Notes under the pieces: generated by a model
What the model was told of the DNA's origin: nothing
Database searches by the model: none
The model's input: only the letters and a program-made list of their open reading frames with translations
Shown: one piece after another, positions 9,257 to 17,239 of the stretch
How positions within the stretch are numbered: position 1 is the first letter of the stretch
Layout of the letters: every line of letters begins with the position of its first letter
From: Aestuariivivens sediminicola
GTDB taxonomy: Bacteria > Bacteroidota > Bacteroidia > Flavobacteriales > Flavobacteriaceae
Direction: 5' to 3'
DNA length: 64,000 bases
Assembly (NCBI RefSeq): GCF_022662015.1
Contig: NZ_JAKMCM010000002.1
Location: 550,350 to 614,349 of the forward strand
Made by a program: the position numbers and the translations under genes

Positions 9257-11347
9257 ATGTTAAAAACAATAGGTTTCACATGTTTTTCCATTCTGTGCTT
9301 CTTAAATGCCATGGCCCAGGAAAGGCTGCCGGTTATAGACAGTATTCATGCGAAATATCATTCAGAAACCAATCCGGTTTCACAATGCAATACCCTCTAT
9401 GAAATTGGCACCTCCTATTTAAAGAGCAATATCGATTCGTCCCTTACAGCCTTTAAACAACTTGAAGCCTGTGCAAAGAAATTAAACAATGATACCTTAA
9501 GAATTAAAAGTTTTTTGGGTTTGGGAAAGGCTTATACGGATAAGTCGAAGTTGGATTCGGCGCAATCCTATTTTGATGATGCAGAACGATTAATTGAGAC
9601 GATTCAGGCCAAAAGGTTCAAGAAAATACTTCATATCAATCGCGGCATCTTATTTTTTTATAAAACGAGGTATACTGAAGCTTCTGGGGAATTCGAAAAG
9701 GCTTTGGCCATTGCGATACAAGACAATGATATGGATACGCAATCCAGATGCTATAATAACATCGCCATTTGTAAGACCTATTTGGGTGCATTCGAAGGGG
9801 CACTGAAAATGCATATGGAATCGGTGAAAATAGCCGAAAAGCAGCAGGATAGTCTCAGTCTTGCAAAATCCTATAATAATATCGGACTGATATATATCGA
9901 TCTCAAGGAATTTAAAAAGGCTGAGCCCTATTTTTTAGAGGCTTTGGAAATAAAAAAACAGGTAGGAAACACGATAGATATCGTAGGTGGCTATCTGAAC
10001 CTTGGGGTGAATCAGAGAAATCTGGGGGTGACCTATGATGATTCCATCAAACTTTTGGAAGCCAGACACTATTTTCAGGAAGCACTGCGGTTGAGTGACG
10101 CAGGTGGATACACCAACGGCAGGAACAACGCTTATGTCAACTTAGCCCTGGTAGAAAATTCTCTGGAACAGTATAAAACAGCCATAATATATGGTAAAAG
10201 GGCATTGGAGGCCAGTATTCAGGCCAAAGATGTCAATAAAGAAATGGCAGCCAGGATAAATTTAGGGGATTCCTACAGGTTGGACAAGCAGTTTGCTTTA
10301 GCAAGGGAGCAGTTGAATCAAGGGTATGAACTGGCTAAGGCGAGTGAAAACCTATACGTTCAAAAGGAGGTTTTGCATATTCTGAGCCTATTGAACAGCG
10401 ACCAAAATAAATTTAAACCGGCTCTGGAGTATTATAAACTATTTCAAACGATAAACGATTCCATTGCCTCTTCGGAGGTAAAGAATAAAGTCAATGAGTT
10501 GGAAGTGCAATATCAGACTGAAAAAAAGGAAAAGGAAATCCAAAGACAAAGGGCCGATATTGCTGAAAAGGAACTCATCCTGAACACAAAGAACACGCAA
10601 CTTACAGGCTTAATTGTACTGCTCGCAGTTCTTGCCATTTTGGGTTATTTGGTCTATAAACAGCAAAAATTAAAGCACATGCAGTTGATCAGGGAAAACG
10701 AACTCAAGGAGGCGCTCGTTAAAATTGAGACCCAAAATAAGTTACACGAACAGCGTTTAAGAATCTCGAGGGATCTGCACGATAATATTGGAGCACAATT
10801 GACCTTTATAATTTCTGCAATTGAAAATTTACAGTATGGTTTTAAAACAAAGAATGAAAAGTTAACCGCAAAACTGGAGGGCATCAGTGGCTTTGCTAAA
10901 GAAACCATCTCTGAATTAAGGGATACCATCTGGGCCATGAATAAAAGTGCTATTTCACTGGAAGATTTACAAGTTCGTATATTGAACTTTATGGACAAAG
11001 CCAAGGTGGCCCTGCGTGATATACATTTTGAGTTTGATTTGGATGCATCGTTAAATAGGGATGTCACCTTTAATTCGGTAAAAGGGATGAATATCTACAG
11101 AATAATTCAGGAGGCATTAAATAATGCGCTCAAGCATGCACATGCCAAATCGATTGTAGTTTCTTTCCATAAGAATGATGAGGGACTCAAAATAGAAATA
11201 TCGGATGACGGTAAAGGGTTTGATTTGAATGAAATGAATCCGGGAAATGGGATACACAATATGAGAAAACGAGCTGAGGAATGTCATACAGAACTTGTAA
11301 TAAGCAGCTCAGCAGGGAAAGGCACCAACATTAGTTTTATAGTATAG
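9257..11347 (+). CDS. TPR-containing sensor histidine kinase (NarX/HisKA_3 type)
   Basis: 696 residues. A signal peptide (about 1-20) exports the N-terminal half, which is a series of tetratricopeptide repeats (for example NNIAICKTYLGAFEGALKMH, NNIGLIYIDLKEFKKAEPYF). A coiled linker leads to one membrane segment (about 449-467, LIVLLAVLAILGYLVYK). The cytoplasmic kinase has the HisKA_3 phospho-acceptor H508 in RISRDLHDNIGAQLT and a GHKL ATPase domain with NALKHA and DDGKGFD boxes. The TPRs probably sense a periplasmic protein or peptide. The response regulator gene begins 2 bases after its stop, so the two form one two-component system. Confidence 0.95.
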   Translation: MLKTIGFTCFSILCFLNAMAQERLPVIDSIHAKYHSETNPVSQCNTLYEIGTSYLKSNIDSSLTAFKQLEACAKKLNNDTLRIKSFLGLGKAYTDKSKLDSAQSYFDDAERLIETIQAKRFKKILHINRGILFFYKTRYTEASGEFEKALAIAIQDNDMDTQSRCYNNIAICKTYLGAFEGALKMHMESVKIAEKQQDSLSLAKSYNNIGLIYIDLKEFKKAEPYFLEALEIKKQVGNTIDIVGGYLNLGVNQRNLGVTYDDSIKLLEARHYFQEALRLSDAGGYTNGRNNAYVNLALVENSLEQYKTAIIYGKRALEASIQAKDVNKEMAARINLGDSYRLDKQFALAREQLNQGYELAKASENLYVQKEVLHILSLLNSDQNKFKPALEYYKLFQTINDSIASSEVKNKVNELEVQYQTEKKEKEIQRQRADIAEKELILNTKNTQLTGLIVLLAVLAILGYLVYKQQKLKHMQLIRENELKEALVKIETQNKLHEQRLRISRDLHDNIGAQLTFIISAIENLQYGFKTKNEKLTAKLEGISGFAKETISELRDTIWAMNKSAISLEDLQVRILNFMDKAKVALRDIHFEFDLDASLNRDVTFNSVKGMNIYRIIQEALNNALKHAHAKSIVVSFHKNDEGLKIEISDDGKGFDLNEMNPGNGIHNMRKRAEECHTELVISSSAGKGTNISFIV

Positions 11348-11349
11348 AT

Positions 11350-12000
11350 ATGGCCATAAGAATAGTGATAGCCGAGGATAATTCATTTTTAATTAAGGTA
11401 GTAGCCGAAAAACTATCTTTTTTTGATGAATTACAACTCAAATATACGGCCCTTAACGGCGATGACCTTATTCAAAAGCTAGAAAAGGACCCTATTGTCG
11501 ATGTTGTTTTAATGGATATTGAAATGCCAATCGTTAACGGCATAGAGGCAACAGAACGTATCAAGCAAAAATATCCTCAGATAAAGGTTATTATGCTCAC
11601 CGTTTTTGATGACGATGAAAACATTTTTAAGGCCATACAGGCTGGGGCCGACGGGTATCTTTTAAAGGAAGTGAATGCCCGGGATTTATATAATGGAATA
11701 CATGAAACCATGGAGGGTGGTGCTGCAATGACGCCTTCCATAGCCATGAAAACATTAAAATTATTACGTAATCCAATAGCATTGGAACCCCATAAAGAAC
11801 TCGAAAGCGTTAGGTTATCGGTTCGGGAAATTCAAGTTTTAGAGCAATTAAGTAAGGGCTTGTCCTATAATGCCATAGCTGAAAATTTAATCGTATCCTC
11901 AGGAACGATCAGAAAGCATGTCGAGAATATTTACAAGAAACTTCGGGTTCATAACAAATTGGAGGCTGTCCAAAAGGCCAGAAGGCATAATTTAATATAA
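11350..12000 (+). CDS. LuxR/NarL-family response regulator
   Basis: 216 residues. The receiver domain has the acidic pair E9/D10, the phospho-acceptor D56 in VLMDIEMP, and the conserved lysine in GYLLKE. The C-terminal LuxR helix-turn-helix (about 150-210) reads LSVREIQVLEQLSKGLSYNAIAENL, then SSGTIRKHVENIYKKLRV. It is the partner of the TPR histidine kinase, whose stop codon lies 2 bases upstream. Target genes are unknown; the two candidate small RNAs that flank this pair, at 8.7 and 12.05 kb, are possible targets by position only. Confidence 0.96.
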   Translation: MAIRIVIAEDNSFLIKVVAEKLSFFDELQLKYTALNGDDLIQKLEKDPIVDVVLMDIEMPIVNGIEATERIKQKYPQIKVIMLTVFDDDENIFKAIQAGADGYLLKEVNARDLYNGIHETMEGGAAMTPSIAMKTLKLLRNPIALEPHKELESVRLSVREIQVLEQLSKGLSYNAIAENLIVSSGTIRKHVENIYKKLRVHNKLEAVQKARRHNLI

Positions 12001-12044
12001 TAATTGCTTAACACAGGGTTAATACAATTTATAAAAAAAGGACC

Positions 12045-12121
12045 TACATTTGCTGTGCTATTAATCGGGAGAATGAACATTAGTTAGACTTCATATGTCG
12101 AAGGAAACTAATGTTTTTTTT
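12045..12121 (+). ncRNA. Candidate small RNA B with own promoter and terminator
   Basis: A perfect -7 box TACATTTG (12045-12052), 4 bases, then GCTATTAATC (12057-12066) as the likely 5' end. The 3' part folds into AACATTAGTT (12076-12085) paired with AACTAATGTT (12106-12115), with an inner CTTC/GAAG stem and 7-base loop, and ends in eight T (12114-12121). The predicted RNA is about 65 bases. It lies between the response regulator and the convergent rhodanese gene. The hairpin could instead serve only as terminator for the response regulator, but that would not explain the promoter and the shared 5' sequence. Confidence 0.5.
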
Positions 12122-12131
12122 GTTAAAAAAA

Positions 12132-12437
12132 TTACAACAGAGCATTTAATTCTTTCCAGCCCCCGCCGTTAACCGATGGGATGCCTTCCCTTTTTAAAAT
12201 GGTGGCCGCTCTTCCGGAACGCACGCCTGAGGCGCAGCAGGTAATGACAGGTTTATCGAGTTTCTTTATGTCCTTCAGTTTTGAGCTTAATATTTGCAGC
12301 GGTATATTTTTAGATCCTTTAATGGCACCTTGCTTAAATTCAGCCACGGTGCGAACATCAATGATGACCGCTCCCTGCGATTGAAAATCCTTGATTGTTT
12401 TTTCGTTATTTCCAAAAAGTAAATTTAATAAGCCCAT
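12132..12437 (-). CDS. Rhodanese-like domain protein
   Basis: 101 residues from the ATG at 12437. An upstream TTG would extend it by 7 residues but overlaps a -7-like box (GATCTTTG on the minus strand), so the ATG is preferred. The rhodanese fold is clear: AVIIDVRTVAEFKQGAIKGSKNIP, then the active-site loop C68-A-S-G-V-R73, then GGGWKEL near the end. The cysteine and arginine of the loop are present, so it should carry sulfane sulfur. There is no signal peptide, so it is cytoplasmic. Single-domain rhodaneses of this kind have no fixed partner; the neighbours give no hint. Confidence 0.93.
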   Translation of the reverse strand: MGLLNLLFGNNEKTIKDFQSQGAVIIDVRTVAEFKQGAIKGSKNIPLQILSSKLKDIKKLDKPVITCCASGVRSGRAATILKREGIPSVNGGGWKELNALL

Positions 12438-12538
12438 AACTGATGTTGTTTGGTGCAAAGATCAACAAATTTTAATAATGGTGTGTAACAAGAGTTACTG
12501 ATATTTTTGTGTATCTTCAACCGGTAAATTGAAACTTC

Positions 12539-13288
12539 ATGGAACCATACGTTGTACTAAATGTAAAAAACAAAGTAGGCTATATTGAGTTTTTCCATCC
12601 TGAGCATAATGCCATGCCCAGTGATAATTTAAGTCAACTGGCCACCCTTATAGAAGAAGCAGGAGCAGATGACATGGTTCGCGTTATTGTGTTGCGAAGT
12701 GGTGGAAACAGGACTTTTTGTGCTGGGGCAAGTTTTATGGAACTGGTTTCAATTTCAGATGAAAAAACAGGAACCGCCTTTTTTTCCGGATTTGCTCGAG
12801 TCATTAATGCCATGAGGCAATGTCCGAAGTTAATTTTGGTCCGCGTACAGGGCAAGGCTGTAGGGGGAGGTGTAGGTTTAGCTGCGGCCGCAGATTATTG
12901 TTTAGCGACGCGACATGCGGCAGTACGACTAAGTGAACTAAGTATAGGTATAGGTCCTTTTGTTATAGAACCTGTGGTTTCGCGAAAGATTGGAGGAACC
13001 GCCATGTCGCAAATGAGTATTGATGCAGAAACATTTTATTCGGCCGAATGGGCAAAGGCTAAAGGCTTGTATGCCGAGGTATTTGAGACTGTTGAAGCAT
13101 TAGATGAGGGCGTGGACGTACTAGCTCAAAAATTATGTGGGTATCACCCTGAAGCGTTGCAAGAATTAAAAAAGGTGTTCTGGGAAGGTACCGGTCACTG
13201 GAATGACTTACTGCTGCAACGCGCGGCAATTAGTGGGCGATTGGTGCTGAGCGAATTTACCAAGAGCACATTAAAAAAATTTAGGTAA
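12539..13288 (+). CDS. Enoyl-CoA hydratase/isomerase family protein
   Basis: 249 residues with the crotonase fold: VGYIEFFHPEHNAM at the N-terminus, then RVIVLRSGGNRTFCAGASFMEL with the first oxyanion-hole turn, and VQGKAVGGGVGLAAAADYCLA with the second. The glutamates used by classical hydratases are hard to place: the segment after the second turn reads RLSELSIGIGPFVIEPVVSRKIG, so the exact reaction (hydratase, isomerase or other CoA chemistry) is not clear. It is likely a soluble trimer or hexamer acting on acyl-CoA. It stands alone between the convergent rhodanese and aromatic amino acid hydroxylase genes. Confidence 0.9.
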   Translation: MEPYVVLNVKNKVGYIEFFHPEHNAMPSDNLSQLATLIEEAGADDMVRVIVLRSGGNRTFCAGASFMELVSISDEKTGTAFFSGFARVINAMRQCPKLILVRVQGKAVGGGVGLAAAADYCLATRHAAVRLSELSIGIGPFVIEPVVSRKIGGTAMSQMSIDAETFYSAEWAKAKGLYAEVFETVEALDEGVDVLAQKLCGYHPEALQELKKVFWEGTGHWNDLLLQRAAISGRLVLSEFTKSTLKKFR

Positions 13289-13370
13289 AAGAACTTTTTC
13301 TATCCCTGATTTATTAAAGTCCTGCAGGCACCATCCTCTTAAACCGAACTCACTATGCGCAAATAAAGCC

Positions 13371-15131
13371 TTATCCGGTGACTAAGGGTTTTTCAATAAT
13401 TTCCAATCCATCATCAATGAGCTTTCCAAATTCAGGTTTGTTCTGCTTTATGGTTTTCAAGTGATTTAGGATACGGTCCATTAAGTTTTTTTCATTGCCT
13501 TTAAAGGCCAATTCATAGAGCTCAACAGGCAATAGCCAGTCGTTTGGATGTCTTTCCATGAGCTGCTCCAGGACCTTGGTTCTGGAGATCGTTCTGTTAA
13601 TACCTTCCCTGTATGCTCTGACCTGCTGGTAGAGTGCTTCCAGTTCAAGTCGCCTTTCCGATTTTTTCACATGAATCGTTTGGGTAGAGGGGATATGGGT
13701 TATGAGGTTAAAACTGTTAAGGTCGGCCGGACCTGAAAAGGCGGAAACGACTTCCTTACCTATGGCCATATCGTAAATACCCCATTCAGGTTTAAATAAA
13801 GTGGTATTACCATGAGTAACCGTACAATCTTTAAAACTGATGAGAATGATTTTGCCCTGAAGATTCCGTTTTCCGGTAATAATTTCACCGGAAACGATAA
13901 TACCGCCTTCAAACTCCAATGTTACTTTTTTCTCTTCATAGATATTATAGGCTGCAAGATCGCGAGGACTCATGTCCTCAATAGCCAGGTTGATACCTTT
14001 CAATTTGCCAATGGGAGAACCAAACCCCTTCGCATGATTCTTAATGTTGTGACCCACCAGTTCTTTTTCCCTGTAGGCCAGGGCGCTTTCACCTGTAGTC
14101 TGAACATAAATCGGTTTTCCGTTGTCTTCAATGACCTTCGTGAAGACGCCTGAAATTTGCAAACCCGTACTCAACTCAATTGTTCCTAAAGCTTTTGAGG
14201 CGATGAGTTTTTTGATGCCTGAGAGTCCACCGCGTCGCAAGGCCATGGTATTGGCAAATTCCTCCAAAACCAAACTCAAATGAGCGAAGTCCGGTGTGAC
14301 ATACAATTGAGGCTGCGGTTTCGTGATGTCGAAATCTTTAAAGGCGGCATCAATAGTATAAGGTAGTTTTTTAACGTCATCTGTCATACACCATGCGCTT
14401 TCTCCTATAGATGACAGCAATCCCGCGCCATAAATTTTTGGATTTTCAGGGGTTCCGATTAATCCGTATTCCACCGTCCACCAATGTAAATTTCTAATCA
14501 GGGCCATCTCACTGGGAGCCCCCATGTTTTGCTGGAGATCTTCAACTTTTTGTTCGGCCTGAGCAATGTCCTCTTCCGTTGAGTTCGGGGCCTCTTTTAT
14601 GATGGACAGGTGTCTAACAGCCTCATACAATTCATAATCCTTGGCCGATGAAATGGCTTTACAACCTATTTCTCCGAATCGTCGCAGGTATTCCGCATAT
14701 TCGGGATTGGCAATTATCGGTGCATGTCCAGCGCCTTCATGAATGATGTCGGGAGCCGGGGTGTACTCAATATGTTCCAGTTGGCGGATATCGCTTGCGA
14801 TAACCAGAACATTGTAGGCCTGAAATTCCATGAAGGCATTGGGCGGTATAAATCCATCAACCGCAACTGCTGCCCAACCAATTTCTTTCAGAATCCTGTT
14901 CATACCATACATGTTGGGAATATGGTCTATCGAAATCCCTGTTTGTTTTAATCCTTCGAGATAGGATTTGTGGGCGACGGTGGTTAAAAAATCGACATTT
15001 TTGCGCATAACATAGCGCCATACGGCTTGGTCTATTGCCGAATAGTCATCATAGTTCTGGGGCTTTATAAATTGCTTAAGGTGCTTAGGTAATTTGTTTA
15101 AAATAGCATTCGATTCAAAAGTATCGGACAT
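13371..15131 (-). CDS. Aromatic amino acid hydroxylase (phenylalanine 4-monooxygenase, long form)
   Basis: 586 residues, about twice the usual bacterial enzyme (roughly 260-300). The N-terminal half is the iron- and pterin-dependent catalytic domain: the iron ligands are H131 and H136 in HEGAGH and E221 in WWTVEYGLIG. It should hydroxylate phenylalanine (or tyrosine/tryptophan) using tetrahydropterin and oxygen. The extra C-terminal region, from about 330 on, includes beta-rich segments (KVTLEFEGGIIVSGEIITGKR) and a helical end; it is found in the long Bacteroidota form and its role is unknown. A terminator-like hairpin at 15312-15334 belongs to the next gene upstream. It stands alone, convergent with the enoyl-CoA hydratase gene. 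Confidence 0.95.
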   Translation of the reverse strand: MSDTFESNAILNKLPKHLKQFIKPQNYDDYSAIDQAVWRYVMRKNVDFLTTVAHKSYLEGLKQTGISIDHIPNMYGMNRILKEIGWAAVAVDGFIPPNAFMEFQAYNVLVIASDIRQLEHIEYTPAPDIIHEGAGHAPIIANPEYAEYLRRFGEIGCKAISSAKDYELYEAVRHLSIIKEAPNSTEEDIAQAEQKVEDLQQNMGAPSEMALIRNLHWWTVEYGLIGTPENPKIYGAGLLSSIGESAWCMTDDVKKLPYTIDAAFKDFDITKPQPQLYVTPDFAHLSLVLEEFANTMALRRGGLSGIKKLIASKALGTIELSTGLQISGVFTKVIEDNGKPIYVQTTGESALAYREKELVGHNIKNHAKGFGSPIGKLKGINLAIEDMSPRDLAAYNIYEEKKVTLEFEGGIIVSGEIITGKRNLQGKIILISFKDCTVTHGNTTLFKPEWGIYDMAIGKEVVSAFSGPADLNSFNLITHIPSTQTIHVKKSERRLELEALYQQVRAYREGINRTISRTKVLEQLMERHPNDWLLPVELYELAFKGNEKNLMDRILNHLKTIKQNKPEFGKLIDDGLEIIEKPLVTG

Positions 15132-15311
15132 GGCTAAAAAATTAGAATATTTAATTCAACACAAGGTGCATTAAAAATACGAATAATACATGAAAAACAC
15201 CATTTTTTAAGCAATCATTTAAGATTAGACATGTAATTCTTTGTAAAATTGCGGATTAATTAAAACCTTGGGAAGGTGATAGCGTGTCTTTGTAAGAAAG
15301 GCCCAATAAAA

Positions 15312-15337
15312 AAAGCGACTGTTAAAGTCGCTTTTTC
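15312..15337 (-). terminator. Terminator of the DUF4136 gene
   Basis: The stem AAAGCGACT / AGTCGCTTT with loop GTTAA lies 8 bases past the stop codon of the gene at 15342; read on the minus strand it ends in a run of seven T. On the plus strand it is also followed by T5. Confidence 0.85.
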
Positions 15338-15341
15338 ATTT

Positions 15342-15926
15342 TTATTGTTTATTTCCCGGCGGGTAATTGGACATTATTTCGGTAACAAACTCTTTTATCC
15401 GTTCTTCTTTTTTCTCGATATTCCTACTCAAAAAACCAGTACCCATGCCTTGCCAGATCAATTCTTTTTTCTTGGCATCGATAAGGTCGATATACAATGT
15501 ACCTTGCGTACTGGTAGATACTTGAGGGTTGTTCCAGCCCCATCCCCATCCAGGTCCGAAGCCACCCCAGGGACCCCATCCGCCCCATGGACCCCATCCG
15601 CCCCAGCCCCAGGCACCATTACCCCAGGCATTGTTATAAACGTCAACACGCTGCTGGGATTTTGTAAACAGACTGATCAGAAGGTCCGGGTTTTCTGATT
15701 TACTAAAGCCCTTAGACAATAGCTCGGCTTCAATAGCTCTTAGAATTCTGCGCTTGTCCAAGTCACTAATCTCTGCTTTGTCAATCCCGGTTTTAAAGAA
15801 GGCAAATGTTTTGTAATCATTGAAGTTTGCGTTTTTGTCATAATCCGCTGCAACCCGAACTGAGCTACATGATGTTAGTACCAATACGAATGCTAACAGT
15901 GGTAATGTTCTTAATAATGTATTCAT
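15342..15926 (-). CDS. DUF4136 lipoprotein with Trp/Gly-rich insert
   Basis: 194 residues. A lipoprotein signal peptide ends at LVLTSC (Cys 20). The body matches DUF4136: VAADYDKNANFNDYKTFAFFK near the start and GTLYIDLIDAKKKELIWQGMGTG near the end. Between them (about 104-133) is a low-complexity stretch made of WG, GW and PWGG units, which in DNA is a run of repeated CCCCATCCG-type units at about 15530-15625. Such inserts are known in members of this family and are probably surface loops. It is expected in the periplasm or outer membrane; function unknown. A -7-like box (TATGTTTTG, minus strand) lies near 15959-15967. Confidence 0.9.
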   Translation of the reverse strand: MNTLLRTLPLLAFVLVLTSCSSVRVAADYDKNANFNDYKTFAFFKTGIDKAEISDLDKRRILRAIEAELLSKGFSKSENPDLLISLFTKSQQRVDVYNNAWGNGAWGWGGWGPWGGWGPWGGFGPGWGWGWNNPQVSTSTQGTLYIDLIDAKKKELIWQGMGTGFLSRNIEKKEERIKEFVTEIMSNYPPGNKQ

Positions 15927-16063
15927 AATGCAATTTTTTAGGGTTATTTAAGGTTGCAAAACATAGTTTTAAAACCACTTCTATAATTTAATTTAGCATC
16001 AATAATCATACCAAGCACCGCAGTCAAACCCCTGAAAATATCTGGACTGGCAGTCTATCTCAC

Positions 16064-16231
16064 TCAGGTGCTCTCCGTTTTCGGTTTCATGGGATTAAAA
16101 CCGTAGGGACAATGCCTGCAATTGCTTTCACAACAATAGCCGCGCTTCAGGTGATATTGTTCGGTAAAACAGCGATAACCGTCCGCAGTCCAGTAAAAAT
16201 CGCCTTCTTCAATAGGGATTATCTTCTTCAT
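16064..16231 (-). CDS. DUF5522 family small cysteine protein
   Basis: 55 residues. The product runs MKKIIPIEEGDFYWTADGYR and then holds the family core RGYCCESNCRHCPYGF, a cluster of four cysteines and a histidine (C-C-x4-C-x2-C with CPYG) that suggests metal binding. The start at 16231 is backed by a perfect -7 box TATCTTTG (16238-16245) whose last base is 7 bases from the ATG, so the mRNA would be almost leaderless. It lies alone in the gap between the DUF4136 gene and the divergent PLP-enzyme gene. DUF5522 has no known function; a small zinc or iron protein is an inference. Confidence 0.85.
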   Translation of the reverse strand: MKKIIPIEEGDFYWTADGYRCFTEQYHLKRGYCCESNCRHCPYGFNPMKPKTEST

Positions 16232-16237
16232 AGATAA

Positions 16238-16245
16238 CAAAGATA
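16238..16245 (-). promoter_or_regulatory. -7 box of the DUF5522 gene (leaderless)
   Basis: TATCTTTG on the minus strand; the ATG begins 7 bases after its final G, the distance at which transcription normally starts in this phylum. Confidence 0.65.
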
Positions 16246-16330
16246 GTGCAATTTCAGAATACCTGTATCTTATTTCTAGCGCTTATAAAGACGCCGATTA
16301 AAAAGTTTTTAAGCTATCTTCGCAGCAATC

Positions 16331-17239
16331 ATGTTTAGCTTACAACAAAGTGTTAATCAGCAGGTAGTGTTTCCCAGTTCGGATATTGAATTATATATAA
16401 AAAGGGAAGATAAGCTACATGATTATGTGTCCGGAAATAAATACAGAAAACTAAAATACAACATTGAGGCGGCTGAGCGTTCAGGTTTAAGGACCCTATT
16501 ATCTTTTGGCGGGGCCTATTCAAATCATATTTCAGCATTGGCATCAGCCGGGCAGATTTTGGGTTTAAAGACTATTGGCGTCATTCGCGGAGAGGAATTG
16601 CATGCACAGATCGATGGGAATCCCACCTTACAATTTGCCAAGCAATGTGGGATGCAGTTCAAGTTTGTATCGAGATCGCAATACAGGTTAAAGACATCGG
16701 CATCTTTTTTGAATGATCTAAAAGAGGAATTTGGTGCCTTTTATTTAATTCCCGAGGGTGGAACGAATGCCCTTGCAGTAAAAGGGTGTGAAGAAATTTT
16801 GAGTGAACAGGATAGCCATTTCGATTACATCTGTGTTTCGGTTGGTACGGGAGGGACCATCGCGGGGATAATCAATTGTTCAAAACCCGGTCAACAAGTT
16901 TTGGGCTTTCCAGCACTAAAAGGGTCGTTTTTACATAAAGATATTAGTAAATTTGTAACGAAATCGAATTGGAAACTGGTAAACGATTACCATTTTGGCG
17001 GCTATGCAAAAATAAATGCTAGCTTGGTCGCGTTTATCAATAGGTTCAAAAGGGAGTACGGTATTCCTCTGGATCCGATATATACCGGAAAGATGCTTTT
17101 TGGTGTTATGGATCTGATTAACAAAGGGTTTTTCCCAAAGGGATCGAAGATCCTGACTATACATACCGGAGGATTACAAGGTATACCCGGAATGAACGAC
17201 CGGTTAGTGAAAAAGAATCTGCCCAAAATAATAATTTAA
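16331..17239 (+). CDS. PLP-dependent 1-aminocyclopropane-1-carboxylate deaminase / D-cysteine desulfhydrase family
   Basis: 302 residues of the tryptophan-synthase-beta PLP fold. The cofactor lysine is in SGNKYRKLKYN (K37), followed by LSFGGAYSNHISALASAG for the carboxylate-binding loop and the phosphate-binding SVGTGGTIAG. The family includes ACC deaminases and D-cysteine desulfhydrases; the substrate here cannot be decided from sequence alone, and desulfhydrase-type activity is the safer guess for a marine-type flavobacterium. A TATCTTCG box lies 9 bases before the ATG. It is the first gene of a tight operon: the next ATG follows its stop codon with no gap. Confidence 0.92.
   Translation: MFSLQQSVNQQVVFPSSDIELYIKREDKLHDYVSGNKYRKLKYNIEAAERSGLRTLLSFGGAYSNHISALASAGQILGLKTIGVIRGEELHAQIDGNPTLQFAKQCGMQFKFVSRSQYRLKTSASFLNDLKEEFGAFYLIPEGGTNALAVKGCEEILSEQDSHFDYICVSVGTGGTIAGIINCSKPGQQVLGFPALKGSFLHKDISKFVTKSNWKLVNDYHFGGYAKINASLVAFINRFKREYGIPLDPIYTGKMLFGVMDLINKGFFPKGSKILTIHTGGLQGIPGMNDRLVKKNLPKIII

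Noticed and set aside
9594..9806. 70-codon plus-strand frame inside the histidine kinase gene
   Set aside because: Out of frame with the TPR region and not protein-like.
15231..15335. Possible third small RNA upstream of the hairpin at 15312
   Set aside because: The sequence GGATTAATTAAAACC only weakly resembles the GCTATTAATC start, no proper -7 box is present, and the hairpin is explained as the DUF4136 terminator.
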